Positions 8,377 through 17,042 of a stretch of DNA of 64,000 nucleotides are shown here, piece after piece (position 1 is the first letter of the stretch; every line of letters starts with the position of its first letter). This stretch comes from Bin87 sp965116785 (GTDB lineage Bacteria; Chloroflexota; Dehalococcoidia; Lucifugimonadales; UBA3495), in assembly GCA_965116785.1 (NCBI GenBank), contig OZ220731.1, positions 372,001 through 436,000 on the forward strand, given 5' to 3'. The notes under the pieces were generated by a model, which had not been told where the DNA came from, did no database searches, and was given only the letters and a program-made list of their open reading frames with translations. A program made the translations under genes and the position numbers.

Positions 8377-9780
8377 ATGGCCAATCGAGAAGACATCGCA
8401 TTGATGGGCCATCTGATGCGGCGTGCCGGATTCGGCGCAACGCACGACGAGTTGGTGGAAAAAACCGGCCGCGGGTACGAAGATACCGTGGAGGACCTGC
8501 TCAATCCGGAGCAGTTCGAGCCTGTGGACGAAGAACTGCTCTACCGGTTCATGCCCGGCTACGAGGGAGCCCTGGGCCCCCCACTGAACCAGGCGGACTG
8601 GGTTTACCGGATGATCAATACGGAGCGGCCGCTGGAAGAGAAGATGGCGCTGTTCTGGCACCAGCTCTTCGCGACGGGGAACTCCAAGGTGGACAACCCG
8701 CCGGAGCTCACCCAGCAGATCGCAATGTTCCGCCGCTGCGGGCTGGGGAAGTTCCGCGATCTCCTGCTGGAACTGGCGCAGAACCCCGCCATGATCTTCT
8801 GGCTGGACAACAACGGCAACCACCGCGGCGCGATCAACGAGAACTGGGGACGCGAGTTGCTGGAGCTGTTCTCCATGGGCGTGGGCAACTACTCCGAGGA
8901 TGACATCAAGGAGGCCAGCCGCGCCTTCACCGGCTGGACCATCGGCCCCAAGATTCCGCGCAACCCTCTGGGCCGGTTCTATTGGGATTTCGAGTACCGT
9001 CCTGAAGACCATGACGACGGCGACAAGACCTTCCTGGGCAACACCGGGAACTTCAACGGTCAGGACATCATCAACCTGGTGGTTGACCAGCCGGCCACCG
9101 CGCGCTTCCTGTCGCGGCATCTCTACAATTTCTTCGTCGCCGACGAGCCGCAGGTTCCCAGCTGGAACATAACGCCGCCGAACGACCCCGACGCCATCGA
9201 CCAGTTGGTGGCGGCGTACAACGAGTCGGATGGCGACATCCGCTTCATGCTGCGGGTCATGTTCAACTCCGACTTCTTCAAGCAGGCCCGCTTCAGCCGC
9301 GTCAAGAGTCCGGCGGAACTGGTGATAAGCACCGCCCGCATGGCGGGCAATTTCAGCCAGCCGCGACCCGGTTTCAACTCGCTGGCCTTCGAGTGTGCCT
9401 ACCAGGGACAGGAATTGCTGAATCCGCCCAGCGTCGAGAGTTGGCATACCGGCAGCGAATGGATTGACGGCGGGGCGTTGGTGCGCCGAGTGAACTTCGC
9501 CGCCGGCCTGCTGGGCGATGTTTCGCTGCCAGGCGTGCGGTCCATGGTGGATACACTGCGGGGTCGGGGCAACCTGGCTCCCGAAGAGTTGGTTGAGGCT
9601 TGTCTCGAGCTCGTGGGCCCACTGGAAGTGAGCGAAGGGACCCGGGAGGAGTTGCTCGACCAGGCTCGCAGTGACGGCGAACTACGCTGGGACACCCAGG
9701 ACGACACCGAACGGTCCGAAAATCGGGTCGGCGTGATGTTGGCCCTGATCGCTGCGTCGCGCGATTTCCAATTCGCATAG
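8377..9780 (+). CDS. DUF1800 family protein
   Basis: A 467-residue DUF1800 protein. The opening MGHLMRRAGFGAT, the central block MALFWHQLFATG, and the later NENWGRELLELFSMGVGNYSEDDI and FTGWT segments are the family hallmarks. DUF1800 genes are nearly always paired with DUF1501 genes, as here, and no biochemical role is established. Most family members carry a Tat or Sec signal; this copy starts directly at the conserved domain, so it appears cytoplasmic or depends on a partner. A clear ribosome site (ACAGGAGGG) precedes the ATG. It leads an operon with DUF1501 and an NHL propeller. Confidence 0.88.
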   Translation: MANREDIALMGHLMRRAGFGATHDELVEKTGRGYEDTVEDLLNPEQFEPVDEELLYRFMPGYEGALGPPLNQADWVYRMINTERPLEEKMALFWHQLFATGNSKVDNPPELTQQIAMFRRCGLGKFRDLLLELAQNPAMIFWLDNNGNHRGAINENWGRELLELFSMGVGNYSEDDIKEASRAFTGWTIGPKIPRNPLGRFYWDFEYRPEDHDDGDKTFLGNTGNFNGQDIINLVVDQPATARFLSRHLYNFFVADEPQVPSWNITPPNDPDAIDQLVAAYNESDGDIRFMLRVMFNSDFFKQARFSRVKSPAELVISTARMAGNFSQPRPGFNSLAFECAYQGQELLNPPSVESWHTGSEWIDGGALVRRVNFAAGLLGDVSLPGVRSMVDTLRGRGNLAPEELVEACLELVGPLEVSEGTREELLDQARSDGELRWDTQDDTERSENRVGVMLALIAASRDFQFA

Positions 9781-9848
9781 ACCACTACCATCGGCATCAG
9801 CTGGAGCGGGCGACCGACCGGTTGGCCGGCCACGCACGGAGGAACAAC

Positions 9849-10976
9849 ATGACGACTACGACGAAAGATCCGGTGGTGGTGGTTCTACAGATGACCGGCG
9901 CCAACGACTACCTGAACACGGTCATTCCGTACACCAACGGCCACTATCACGACGCTCGCCCCAAGGTCGGTATTCCGGCGGATAAGGTCATCCCGATCAA
10001 TGATGAGCTGGCATTCAATCCTCAGATGGGTCCGATAAAGAAGTTGTGGGATGACGGCAAAGTGGCCATCATCCACGGCATCGGTTACGAGAACTCGCCG
10101 CGATCGCACTTCCGCTCCATGGACATCTGGCACACGTGCGAGCCGGACATCGTGGGAACCGAGGGATGGGCCGGCCGCGTGATCCGCGACCTCGACCCGC
10201 GCGGCGAGAACGTGTTGAAGGGCGTCAACTTCGGCCAGGGTCTGCCTCGGGCGCTGGCGCTTCGCGGAACGCCGATCACATCCGTGTCCAGCCTTGAATC
10301 CTACGGCGTGTTGTCCAGCGTGCCGGTTGAAGCCGAACGGGACCAGCTTCTGGATCGGTTCGCCCGCATGTACTCCCCCACCGTGGGAACCGGTGCGGTG
10401 ATGGACTACCTGGGCCAGACCGGGCGCGACGCTCTCAAGGGTGCGGACATCGTTCGGACCGCTCCGGAGCAGTACTCGTCAACCGTCGAATATGCCGACA
10501 CTCCCATCGCCAAGTACCTGCGGGACATCGCGCAGGTCTACCTGGCCGACCTCGGAACGCAGGTGTTCTACACCCAGCACGGCAGCTTCGATTCGCACTT
10601 CAATCAGCCGCCCATGCACACCAAGCTGTGGACGGACATGTCCAGCGCCATCAGCGACTTCTTTGACGACCTGGCCGAGCACGACGCCGGTGACAACCTC
10701 ATCATGGTGCTGTTCACCGAGTTCGGCCGGCGCGTCAAGGACAACGGCACGGGCACCGACCACGGCGCCGGCGGCGCTGCCTTCGTGATCGGCAACCAGG
10801 TCAAGGGCGGCCATTACAGCTCCTATCCGTCGCTGCGCCCTGAGGATCTGACCCAGGGGGACCTTGAGCCGAACTACGACTTCCGCGGGCTGTACGCCAC
10901 GGTCATCGAGAAGTGGCTGGGTTTGGACTCTGTGCCAATCGTCGGCGGCAACTTCGAGCAGTTGGACTTCGTATAG
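9849..10976 (+). CDS. DUF1501 family protein
   Basis: A 375-residue DUF1501 protein, related in fold to the alkaline phosphatase/sulfatase group. Visible hallmarks are VVLQMTGANDYLNTVIPY near the start, HFRSMDIWHTCEPD, FTEFGRRVKDNGTGTDHGAGG and the VIGNQVKGG end block. The start is the ATG at 9849, preceded by CGGAGGAACAAC. The usual N-terminal Tat signal is missing, matching its signal-less DUF1800 partner 68 bases upstream. The pair is thought to work together on a polymer or surface, but no function is proven. It is followed at 31 bases by the NHL propeller gene. Confidence 0.88.
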   Translation: MTTTTKDPVVVVLQMTGANDYLNTVIPYTNGHYHDARPKVGIPADKVIPINDELAFNPQMGPIKKLWDDGKVAIIHGIGYENSPRSHFRSMDIWHTCEPDIVGTEGWAGRVIRDLDPRGENVLKGVNFGQGLPRALALRGTPITSVSSLESYGVLSSVPVEAERDQLLDRFARMYSPTVGTGAVMDYLGQTGRDALKGADIVRTAPEQYSSTVEYADTPIAKYLRDIAQVYLADLGTQVFYTQHGSFDSHFNQPPMHTKLWTDMSSAISDFFDDLAEHDAGDNLIMVLFTEFGRRVKDNGTGTDHGAGGAAFVIGNQVKGGHYSSYPSLRPEDLTQGDLEPNYDFRGLYATVIEKWLGLDSVPIVGGNFEQLDFV

Positions 10977-11007
10977 GCGGTTCGGCTCAGAGCTAGGGAG
11001 GTCTACC

Positions 11008-12006
11008 ATGCTTACCACCGTGGCCGCCGGCCGGGTATTCGACTACAACTACTGCATCGGCATGTATGGCATGTCGGGGCAGGGATTCTGGACACCCCAG
11101 GACTTTGCGCTGGCGGGTGACACGATGTACGTGTTGAGCCGCGGGGCCGAGGAACTCGGCCAGCGTGTTAGCCGCGTGACTTTGGACCACCAGTTTCTGG
11201 GACAATTTGGCGCTTTCGGTCGGGGCGACGGCCAGTTCGTTTGGCCGCGCTCCATTGCGCTGGATGACGACGGCAACGTCTACGCATCCGATGACTTCCT
11301 GAACCGCGTGTCGGTTTTCGACCCCGAGGGTGCGTTCCTGTCATCCTGGGGCGAGGCCGGAGACGGCAAGGGCCAGTTGAACGGCCCCTGCGGCATGGCT
11401 TTCGACCCCGAGGGCAACATGCTGGTGGTCGACAGCCAGAACCATCGTGTTCAGAAGTTCACCAAGGAAGGCAAGCATCTGGGCGCGTTCGGCAAGCAAG
11501 GTGACGGGGACGGGAAGTTCAACCTGCCGTGGGGCCTGTGCGTGGACGGCGACGGCAACGTGTACGTGGCGGACTGGAAAAACAACCGCGTGCAGAAGTT
11601 CGACGCCGAAGGAAACTTCGTGCAGAAGTTTGAGGCATCGTCCGTTTCGGGCGTTGGCGACCTGAACGGTCCCACGGGCGTTGCGGTTGATTCCGAAGGC
11701 GACGTTTACGTCACGGACTGGGGCAACCATCGCCTCCAGGTGTACGCGCCGGACGGCCGTTTCATCGCCACGCTGGTGGGCGACGCGCAACAACCATCAC
11801 CGTGGACGCAGACGTACATCGACGCCAATCCGGATATCATCAAGGCGCGGCGCCGCGTTGACCTGGAGCCCGAATGGCGGTTCCGCCGGCCCGTTGCTGT
11901 GCGCGTGGACGAGAACGACCGGATCTTTGTGCTGGAGGCCAGCCGTCACCGCGTCCAGGTGTATGACAAGGTCAAGGATTACGAGGAACACCCGCTGAAC
12001 CTGTAA
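11008..12006 (+). CDS. NHL-repeat beta-propeller protein
   Basis: A 332-residue protein made of about six NHL repeats, with units such as GDGQFVWPRSIALDDDGNVYASD and the FNLPWGLCVDGDGNVYVAD, LNGPTGVAVDSEGDVYVTD series. The start ATG follows AGGGAGG. No signal peptide is visible. NHL propellers bind protein or ligand partners and a few are lyases; no catalytic site is evident. The gap to the DUF1501 gene is 31 bases and a rho-independent terminator follows, so it is the last gene of the DUF1800-DUF1501-NHL operon. Confidence 0.88.
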   Translation: MLTTVAAGRVFDYNYCIGMYGMSGQGFWTPQDFALAGDTMYVLSRGAEELGQRVSRVTLDHQFLGQFGAFGRGDGQFVWPRSIALDDDGNVYASDDFLNRVSVFDPEGAFLSSWGEAGDGKGQLNGPCGMAFDPEGNMLVVDSQNHRVQKFTKEGKHLGAFGKQGDGDGKFNLPWGLCVDGDGNVYVADWKNNRVQKFDAEGNFVQKFEASSVSGVGDLNGPTGVAVDSEGDVYVTDWGNHRLQVYAPDGRFIATLVGDAQQPSPWTQTYIDANPDIIKARRRVDLEPEWRFRRPVAVRVDENDRIFVLEASRHRVQVYDKVKDYEEHPLNL

Positions 12007-12031
12007 TCAGTTTGCGCGACGGTTCTTCATG

Positions 12032-12065
12032 CAGGGGCGAATGAGAGTTCGCCCCTGAGTTTTTT
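12032..12065 (+). terminator. Rho-independent terminator of the DUF1800 operon
   Basis: CAGGGGCGAA (12032-12041) pairs with TTCGCCCCTG (12048-12057) and is followed by a T6 run at 12060-12065. Confidence 0.8.
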
Positions 12066-12134
12066 CGGGACACGGCTCTTCGTCAACGCGCAAACTGGCG
12101 CGAAAACGTGCGGGTTCACCTGCCTTGCCGACGC

Positions 12135-12140
12135 TATAAT
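12135..12140 (+). promoter_or_regulatory. -10 element before isochorismatase-like gene
   Basis: A perfect TATAAT at 12135-12140 lies 46 bases before the ATG. No good -35 is visible at the right distance. Confidence 0.4.
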
Positions 12141-12185
12141 GCGGCAGAGTGCCCAACCCAAGTAACACGCTTTGGGAGAATGATT

Positions 12186-12710
12186 ATGACCCAGCAAGCG
12201 ACACGTATCGACGTTGAACGCACCGCCGTTTTGATCATGGATTTCCAGCAGCGCATCATTGCCAACGTTGCCACGGAGCCCGTAGCGGTCGTCGAAAACG
12301 CTGCCAAAGCTCTCGCCGGCGCTAGGGCGGCCGGCATCCCGGTTATCTACGTGGTGCATCGCGGCGGTCCGTTTGCCGAATACGCGCCCGATGTGGAGCT
12401 TCACGACGGTGTCGCTCCGGCGGAGGGTGAACTCGTGATCACCAAAGTGCGCCCCGGTCCGTTCTCAACGACCGCCCTGGACGTTACCCTGCGCGAGATG
12501 GGACGCGACAACCTGGTCATCATGGGCGTGGCCACCAGCGGGTGCGTGCTGTCCTCAGTGCGCTGGGCGGTGGACATAAATTACAGCTTTATCGTGTTGT
12601 CCGACGCCTGTTCGGACGGAGATCCCGAGGTGCACCGCGTGCTCACCGAGAAAGTCTACCCTCGCCAGGGGACCGTGATAACCACCGATGAGTTTCTTCA
12701 GGCTTTGTAG
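12186..12710 (+). CDS. Isochorismatase-family cysteine hydrolase
   Basis: A 174-residue protein of the cysteine hydrolase (nicotinamidase/N-carbamoylsarcosine amidase/isochorismatase) family. The catalytic triad is intact: Asp19 (LIMDFQ), Lys87 (ITKVRPG) and Cys120 (VATSGCVLSS). Family enzymes cleave amides such as nicotinamide, carbamates or ureides. The second of two nearby ATGs is chosen because the GGGAG site at 12174-12178 spaces properly to it. It lies between the NHL terminator and the second GMC gene, 67 bases upstream of the latter, and may be co-transcribed with it. The substrate is unknown. Compare the paralogue at 45556-46146, which lacks the Cys. Confidence 0.88.
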   Translation: MTQQATRIDVERTAVLIMDFQQRIIANVATEPVAVVENAAKALAGARAAGIPVIYVVHRGGPFAEYAPDVELHDGVAPAEGELVITKVRPGPFSTTALDVTLREMGRDNLVIMGVATSGCVLSSVRWAVDINYSFIVLSDACSDGDPEVHRVLTEKVYPRQGTVITTDEFLQAL

Positions 12711-12777
12711 AAGCGGAAGAGCTATCCTCCAATTCTGGTACCCGCCAGCCGCCCGTTGCCTCCAAAGGAGCGCCAGC

Positions 12778-14334
12778 ATGAAATATGACGTCATCGTGAT
12801 CGGGGCCGGCTCTGCCGGCGGCACCATGGCAACGCGCCTGTCGGAGGATCCCTCCCGCTCCGTGCTTTTGCTGGAGGCGGGCCCGGACTATCCCGACCTG
12901 GAGCAGACCCCCGACGACCTGAAATTTGGCTACGCGCCCCGAGCGTCAGAGATGGGCGCGCCGCATAATTGGTCCTTTGTCGGGACCGGCACGCCGCTCC
13001 AAACGGAGCCGGTCAACGTCCCCCGCGGGCGCGTGGTCGGCGGCACCAGCGCCATCAACGGGCAAGTGTTCCTGCGCGGAGTGCCCGAGGACTACGACCG
13101 GTGGGCATCCTGGGGCAACGACGAGTGGAGCTACATCAACGTGCTCCCTTACTTCCGCAGGCAGGAGACTGACACCGATATCTCCGACGACTTCCACGGG
13201 TTCGACGGGCCGATCCCGGTGCGTCGCCACCGGAGAGAGAACTGGCTGCCACTCCAGGAAAGTTTCGTTCAAGCCTGCACCGATATAGGGTACGCCGAGG
13301 TCTACGACCACAACCATCCCGACTCCACGGGCGTTGGTCCCTTCCCGATGAACAACCCCAACGGCGTGCGGATGAGCACGGCGCTGACCTACGTGAATCC
13401 CAACCGTCATCGCCTCAACCTGACCATCCGTGCCAACGTCCGCGTCCGGCGGGTTTTGTTCGAGACTGGTACTAACGGGTCACCGCGAGCGGTCGGAGTC
13501 GAAGTCGAGAGCGGAGGAGAGACCTTCCAAATCGAGGCGGAGCAAATCGTCCTGTGTGCGGGCGCGATCGCATCGCCCCAGCTCCTGATGTTGTCCGGCG
13601 TTGGCCCGGCCGGCGAGCTCGGCAATCTGGGCATACCCGTAGTCAAGGACCTGCCGGGTGTGGGCAAAAACCTCCGCGACCATCCCCTGGTGCCCGTTCG
13701 GGTGAAGGTGAAGGACGACTTCGCGCTCGATCCCGACGCGCCGCGCATCCAGACGGTGTTGCGCTACACCGCCAGCGGTTCCGATGCGCGGAACGACATG
13801 CAGATTTTCCCGTCGTCATTCTCCACCCCGCTGGGCGGCGATCCCTATGACAACGAGGGGATACGCGTAACCTGCATGATGGAGTTGGCCGAAAGCGCGG
13901 GCGAGCTGACCTTGCAATCCACCGATCCCGACGTGCAACCCCACATCGACTGCCGTTACCTGGAGGCGGACTGGGACCGCGAACGCATGCGGGAGGCTGT
14001 CCGCATCGTGCTGCGTCTGATGGACCACGAGCAGTTCCGGAACATCTACGACGGGCTGATATCGCCGACAGAGACCGACCTGGTTTCCGACGACGCGTTG
14101 GACAACTGGATGCTGCGCGAGGTTTGCATCGGCCAGCACCTCTCCGGTACTTGCAAGATGGGACCGGACAGTGACGCCATGGCCGTGGTGGACCAGCACT
14201 GCCGCGTCCACGGCATCGAGTCCCTGCGGGTAGCCGACGCCTCGGTGATGCCCGACGTAATACGTGCCAACACCAACTGCACCACCATCATGATCGGCGA
14301 ACGCGTTGCCGAATGGGTGCGTTCAGGTCAGTGA
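12778..14334 (+). CDS. GMC-family FAD oxidoreductase, second copy
   Basis: A 518-residue GMC oxidoreductase closely related to the gene at 6345-7889. It shows the GAGSAGG nucleotide loop, the GGTSAINGQVFLRG and CAGAIASPQLLMLSG signatures, and the catalytic His454 in the QHLSGTCKMG motif, with Asn in the C-terminal RANTNC block. The start ATG follows AAAGGAGC. It is in line with the isochorismatase-like gene before it and the SulP transporter after it (33 bases), suggesting one transcript that imports and oxidises a substrate. It probably acts on an alcohol; which one is not readable. Confidence 0.92.
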   Translation: MKYDVIVIGAGSAGGTMATRLSEDPSRSVLLLEAGPDYPDLEQTPDDLKFGYAPRASEMGAPHNWSFVGTGTPLQTEPVNVPRGRVVGGTSAINGQVFLRGVPEDYDRWASWGNDEWSYINVLPYFRRQETDTDISDDFHGFDGPIPVRRHRRENWLPLQESFVQACTDIGYAEVYDHNHPDSTGVGPFPMNNPNGVRMSTALTYVNPNRHRLNLTIRANVRVRRVLFETGTNGSPRAVGVEVESGGETFQIEAEQIVLCAGAIASPQLLMLSGVGPAGELGNLGIPVVKDLPGVGKNLRDHPLVPVRVKVKDDFALDPDAPRIQTVLRYTASGSDARNDMQIFPSSFSTPLGGDPYDNEGIRVTCMMELAESAGELTLQSTDPDVQPHIDCRYLEADWDRERMREAVRIVLRLMDHEQFRNIYDGLISPTETDLVSDDALDNWMLREVCIGQHLSGTCKMGPDSDAMAVVDQHCRVHGIESLRVADASVMPDVIRANTNCTTIMIGERVAEWVRSGQ

Positions 14335-14366
14335 GTGTCACCCTTTAATCATTTAGTCGAAGCAAC

Positions 14367-16019
14367 TTGTCGTTGAGACTGTTCAGCGCACGACCGTCCT
14401 ATAACCCGAGGATACTATCGGGAGATCTGTTCGGCGGAGTCACCACCGCCGCGACAGTGCTTCCTATGGCTTTGGCTTACGGCGTGGCCGCGGGTTTGGG
14501 TCCCGTGGCCGGCATGTACGGGGCGATCGCAGTTGGATTCTGCGCTTCGATATTTGGCGGTACGCCTGCTCGGATCGCGTACCCCAACGCTGCCATGACC
14601 GTGGCGATGATGATCGTGCTCACGAAGCATGCGAGTTCCCTATCGGAGGCGTTCACCATTGTCGTACTGGCCGGCGTGATCCAGATTGCGTTGGGGCTTC
14701 TGAGGGTCGGCCGCTTCATCAACTACACCCCATATTCCATGATCGCCGGATTTACTTCCGGCATCGGCCTACTTATCATGGTCATCCAAACGCTGCCCTT
14801 CCTGGGCGCTCCTCCTGCTCCTGGCGGCCTTCTTGGCATCATCCGCGCCTGGCCGGAGGCGATCGTCACGCTGAACCTGCACGCGATCGTCGTGGGCACG
14901 GTATGCCTGGCGATCTGTGTGTTCTGGCCGCGCCGCCTGGGACGGTACATGCCGGGGCCGCTTTTGGCCCTGATTGTTGGGACGGCAATGGCGGCGCTGT
15001 GGTTGAGCGATGCCCCCACGATCGGAAAACTTCCACAGGGATTGCCGGCGCTGTACCTGCCGGACCTGACGCCGGACCTATTGCTCTCCGCCTTGCAGCC
15101 GGCGCTGACCTTGGCCCTGATCGGATCTGTCAACAGTCTCGTGGCTTCTCTGGTTGCGGACACGCTCACGCGCACGCGGCATCGACCTAACCGGGAGCTG
15201 GTGGGTCAGGGTATCGCCAACGTGTCCGCCGGCGTGTTGGGAGCCCTGCCCGGTGCCGGCGCGCCCACTGGCACCACCGTGAACGTCCGGGCCGGAGGAA
15301 CTACTCCCGTCTCCGGCGTGACCTGCGCCGCGGTGCTGCTGGCTCTCATGCTGGGTCTGGGATGGATCGCAGAGCCGATTCCGGTGGCTGCATTGTCGGG
15401 CATTCTGATTAAGGTTGGTTGGGACATCATTGATTGGCGGCTCATCACTCGGGTTCGCCACATCCAGCGGGAGTACCTGCTGGTGATGCTGACCACGCTG
15501 GTGCTGACCGTGTTCGTCGACCTGATCACTGCCATCGCGATAGGGCTGATCGTAGCGGGTTTCGCTAGGGCACGGGCAGTGGAACAACGCGAGCTGGGGC
15601 GAGTGATCTCGGTGCCCCTGCTGGAGCGCGGGTTCTTCTCCGACAGTTCGAGCGACGACGATGCCGATGAATTCCAGGCCCGGATTGGGCTGGTAGATTT
15701 GCGCGGCGAATTTTCCTTCGCCTCGGCCAACGAGTTGGCCTGGATGGTCGGAGCGGACGTTCGGCAGCACGAGGTCGTGATCTTTGATTTCTCCAACACC
15801 GTCCATATGGACGACAGCGCGGCCCTGATCATCGAGCGTCTGGTCGACGCGGCCGCAGCCGCGAAAACGGAATGCATCGTGCTCAACCTTTCCGGCTCCG
15901 TGGAGCAGACACTGCAATCGTTGAATGTGTTTCGACGGCTTCCGGCGGGACGGTTCGTGGATGATCTGGACGCGGCCAGGGAACTGGCCAGCGAACTGCT
16001 CGCCGACAAGGTGCGTTAG
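14367..16019 (+). CDS. SulP-family anion transporter with STAS domain
   Basis: A ~550-residue SulP/SLC26 permease. The N-terminal ~400 residues are hydrophobic with the expected series of membrane segments and the conserved early block (VLPMALAYGVAAGLGPVAGMYG). The C-terminal ~120 residues form a STAS domain (IFDFSNTVHMDDSAALIIERL). SulP proteins carry sulfate, bicarbonate, dicarboxylates or other anions, and the sequence does not fix which. The start is uncertain: the frame opens at a TTG (14367) with another TTG at 14373 and no clear ribosome site, and the conserved part begins about ten residues later. It follows the second GMC gene closely. Confidence 0.88.
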   Translation: MSLRLFSARPSYNPRILSGDLFGGVTTAATVLPMALAYGVAAGLGPVAGMYGAIAVGFCASIFGGTPARIAYPNAAMTVAMMIVLTKHASSLSEAFTIVVLAGVIQIALGLLRVGRFINYTPYSMIAGFTSGIGLLIMVIQTLPFLGAPPAPGGLLGIIRAWPEAIVTLNLHAIVVGTVCLAICVFWPRRLGRYMPGPLLALIVGTAMAALWLSDAPTIGKLPQGLPALYLPDLTPDLLLSALQPALTLALIGSVNSLVASLVADTLTRTRHRPNRELVGQGIANVSAGVLGALPGAGAPTGTTVNVRAGGTTPVSGVTCAAVLLALMLGLGWIAEPIPVAALSGILIKVGWDIIDWRLITRVRHIQREYLLVMLTTLVLTVFVDLITAIAIGLIVAGFARARAVEQRELGRVISVPLLERGFFSDSSSDDDADEFQARIGLVDLRGEFSFASANELAWMVGADVRQHEVVIFDFSNTVHMDDSAALIIERLVDAAAAAKTECIVLNLSGSVEQTLQSLNVFRRLPAGRFVDDLDAARELASELLADKVR

Positions 16020-16042
16020 CGAAGGGATTGGCCCGAATCGCG

Positions 16043-16071
16043 CTGCCACCGCCTACCCGTTCTGATAAACT
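16043..16071 (+). promoter_or_regulatory. Promoter with extended -10 before LLM gene
   Basis: CTGCCA at 16043-16048 and TAAACT at 16066-16071 are 17 bp apart, with TG one base ahead of the -10. Confidence 0.45.
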
Positions 16072-16134
16072 CCGACACATCGCCGGCGGTGGTCTCGGAG
16101 ATAGTTCGCAACGCTGCCGCAAAGGAGCAAGGCA

Positions 16135-16986
16135 ATGTCCGTAGGAATAATCGTTCCCCTGCCAGCCTACACCCTCGACCCGGCGTTCATCGCCAAAAAG
16201 GTCGAGGACTTGGGATTCGAGTCCATCTGGTACCACGAGCACCCCATCCTGCCCGTGCACAGCGAAAGCCCCTTCCCGTCCACCGGCGGCGAGATCCCGT
16301 GGACCTACCGCCATTTTTCCGATCCTTACATGTCGCTCGCCATGGCGGCGGCGGTCACCGAGCGCATCAAGCTTTGCACTGGGATTACCCTGGTGCCCGA
16401 GCGCAACCCACTGATCCTCGCCAAGCAGATTTCGGTGCTGGACCAACACAGCAACGGCCGGTTCGTCTTCGGCATCGGGGCCGGCTGGAATCGCGAGGAA
16501 ACCGAGATGATGGGCGGTGACTTCGATCACCGCTGGACCCAGACCGAGGAGGCGGTGGGGGCCCTGAAGGCCCTATGGACCGAGGATCAGGCCGAGTTCC
16601 ACGGGCGCTACTACAACTTCCCGCCGGTGTACATGTACCCCAAGCCGGCGCAGGAGCCCCACCCGCCCATCCTACTGGGTGGGAACGCCCGCAACGTCCT
16701 GCGACGGGTGGTGCGCTACGGCGACGGTTGGCTGCCCAACCGCGCGACTCCCGGCCAGATCGAAGACAGCCGAAAGCAACTGGACACGCTGGCGGCCGAG
16801 CGGGGACGCGACCCGGAGGCCATTACCATCTCCGTTTTCGGGCAGGCTCCCGATACCACACGCCAGACCGTAGACGACTTCCTGAACGCCGGCGCCCTGC
16901 GGGTTTGCGTATGGCCCAACCACTCCGACTCCGAGGACGAGATGGGCGAGCAACTGGAGCGCATGGCGGACACCCTGCTGCGATAG
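16135..16986 (+). CDS. LLM-class (F420-dependent type) flavoprotein oxidoreductase
   Basis: A 283-residue luciferase-like protein of the shorter type resembling TIGR03619 F420-dependent enzymes. Motifs include DLGFESIWYHEHP, ITLVPERNPLILAKQISVLD and RFVFGIGAGWNREE, followed by the PPILLGGNA block. It starts at an ATG with AAAGGAGCAAGG upstream. The protein is likely cytoplasmic and binds F420 or FMN; the substrate is unknown. It is only distantly like the other two LLM proteins in this window (5088-6116 and 49186-50202). The lactonase-like gene follows in the same direction. Confidence 0.88.
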   Translation: MSVGIIVPLPAYTLDPAFIAKKVEDLGFESIWYHEHPILPVHSESPFPSTGGEIPWTYRHFSDPYMSLAMAAAVTERIKLCTGITLVPERNPLILAKQISVLDQHSNGRFVFGIGAGWNREETEMMGGDFDHRWTQTEEAVGALKALWTEDQAEFHGRYYNFPPVYMYPKPAQEPHPPILLGGNARNVLRRVVRYGDGWLPNRATPGQIEDSRKQLDTLAAERGRDPEAITISVFGQAPDTTRQTVDDFLNAGALRVCVWPNHSDSEDEMGEQLERMADTLLR

Positions 16987-17042
16987 CCTTCCCATCTTGA
17001 CAGCAAAAACCGGGACAAACGGGTGTATAGGAGGCAGTGACC

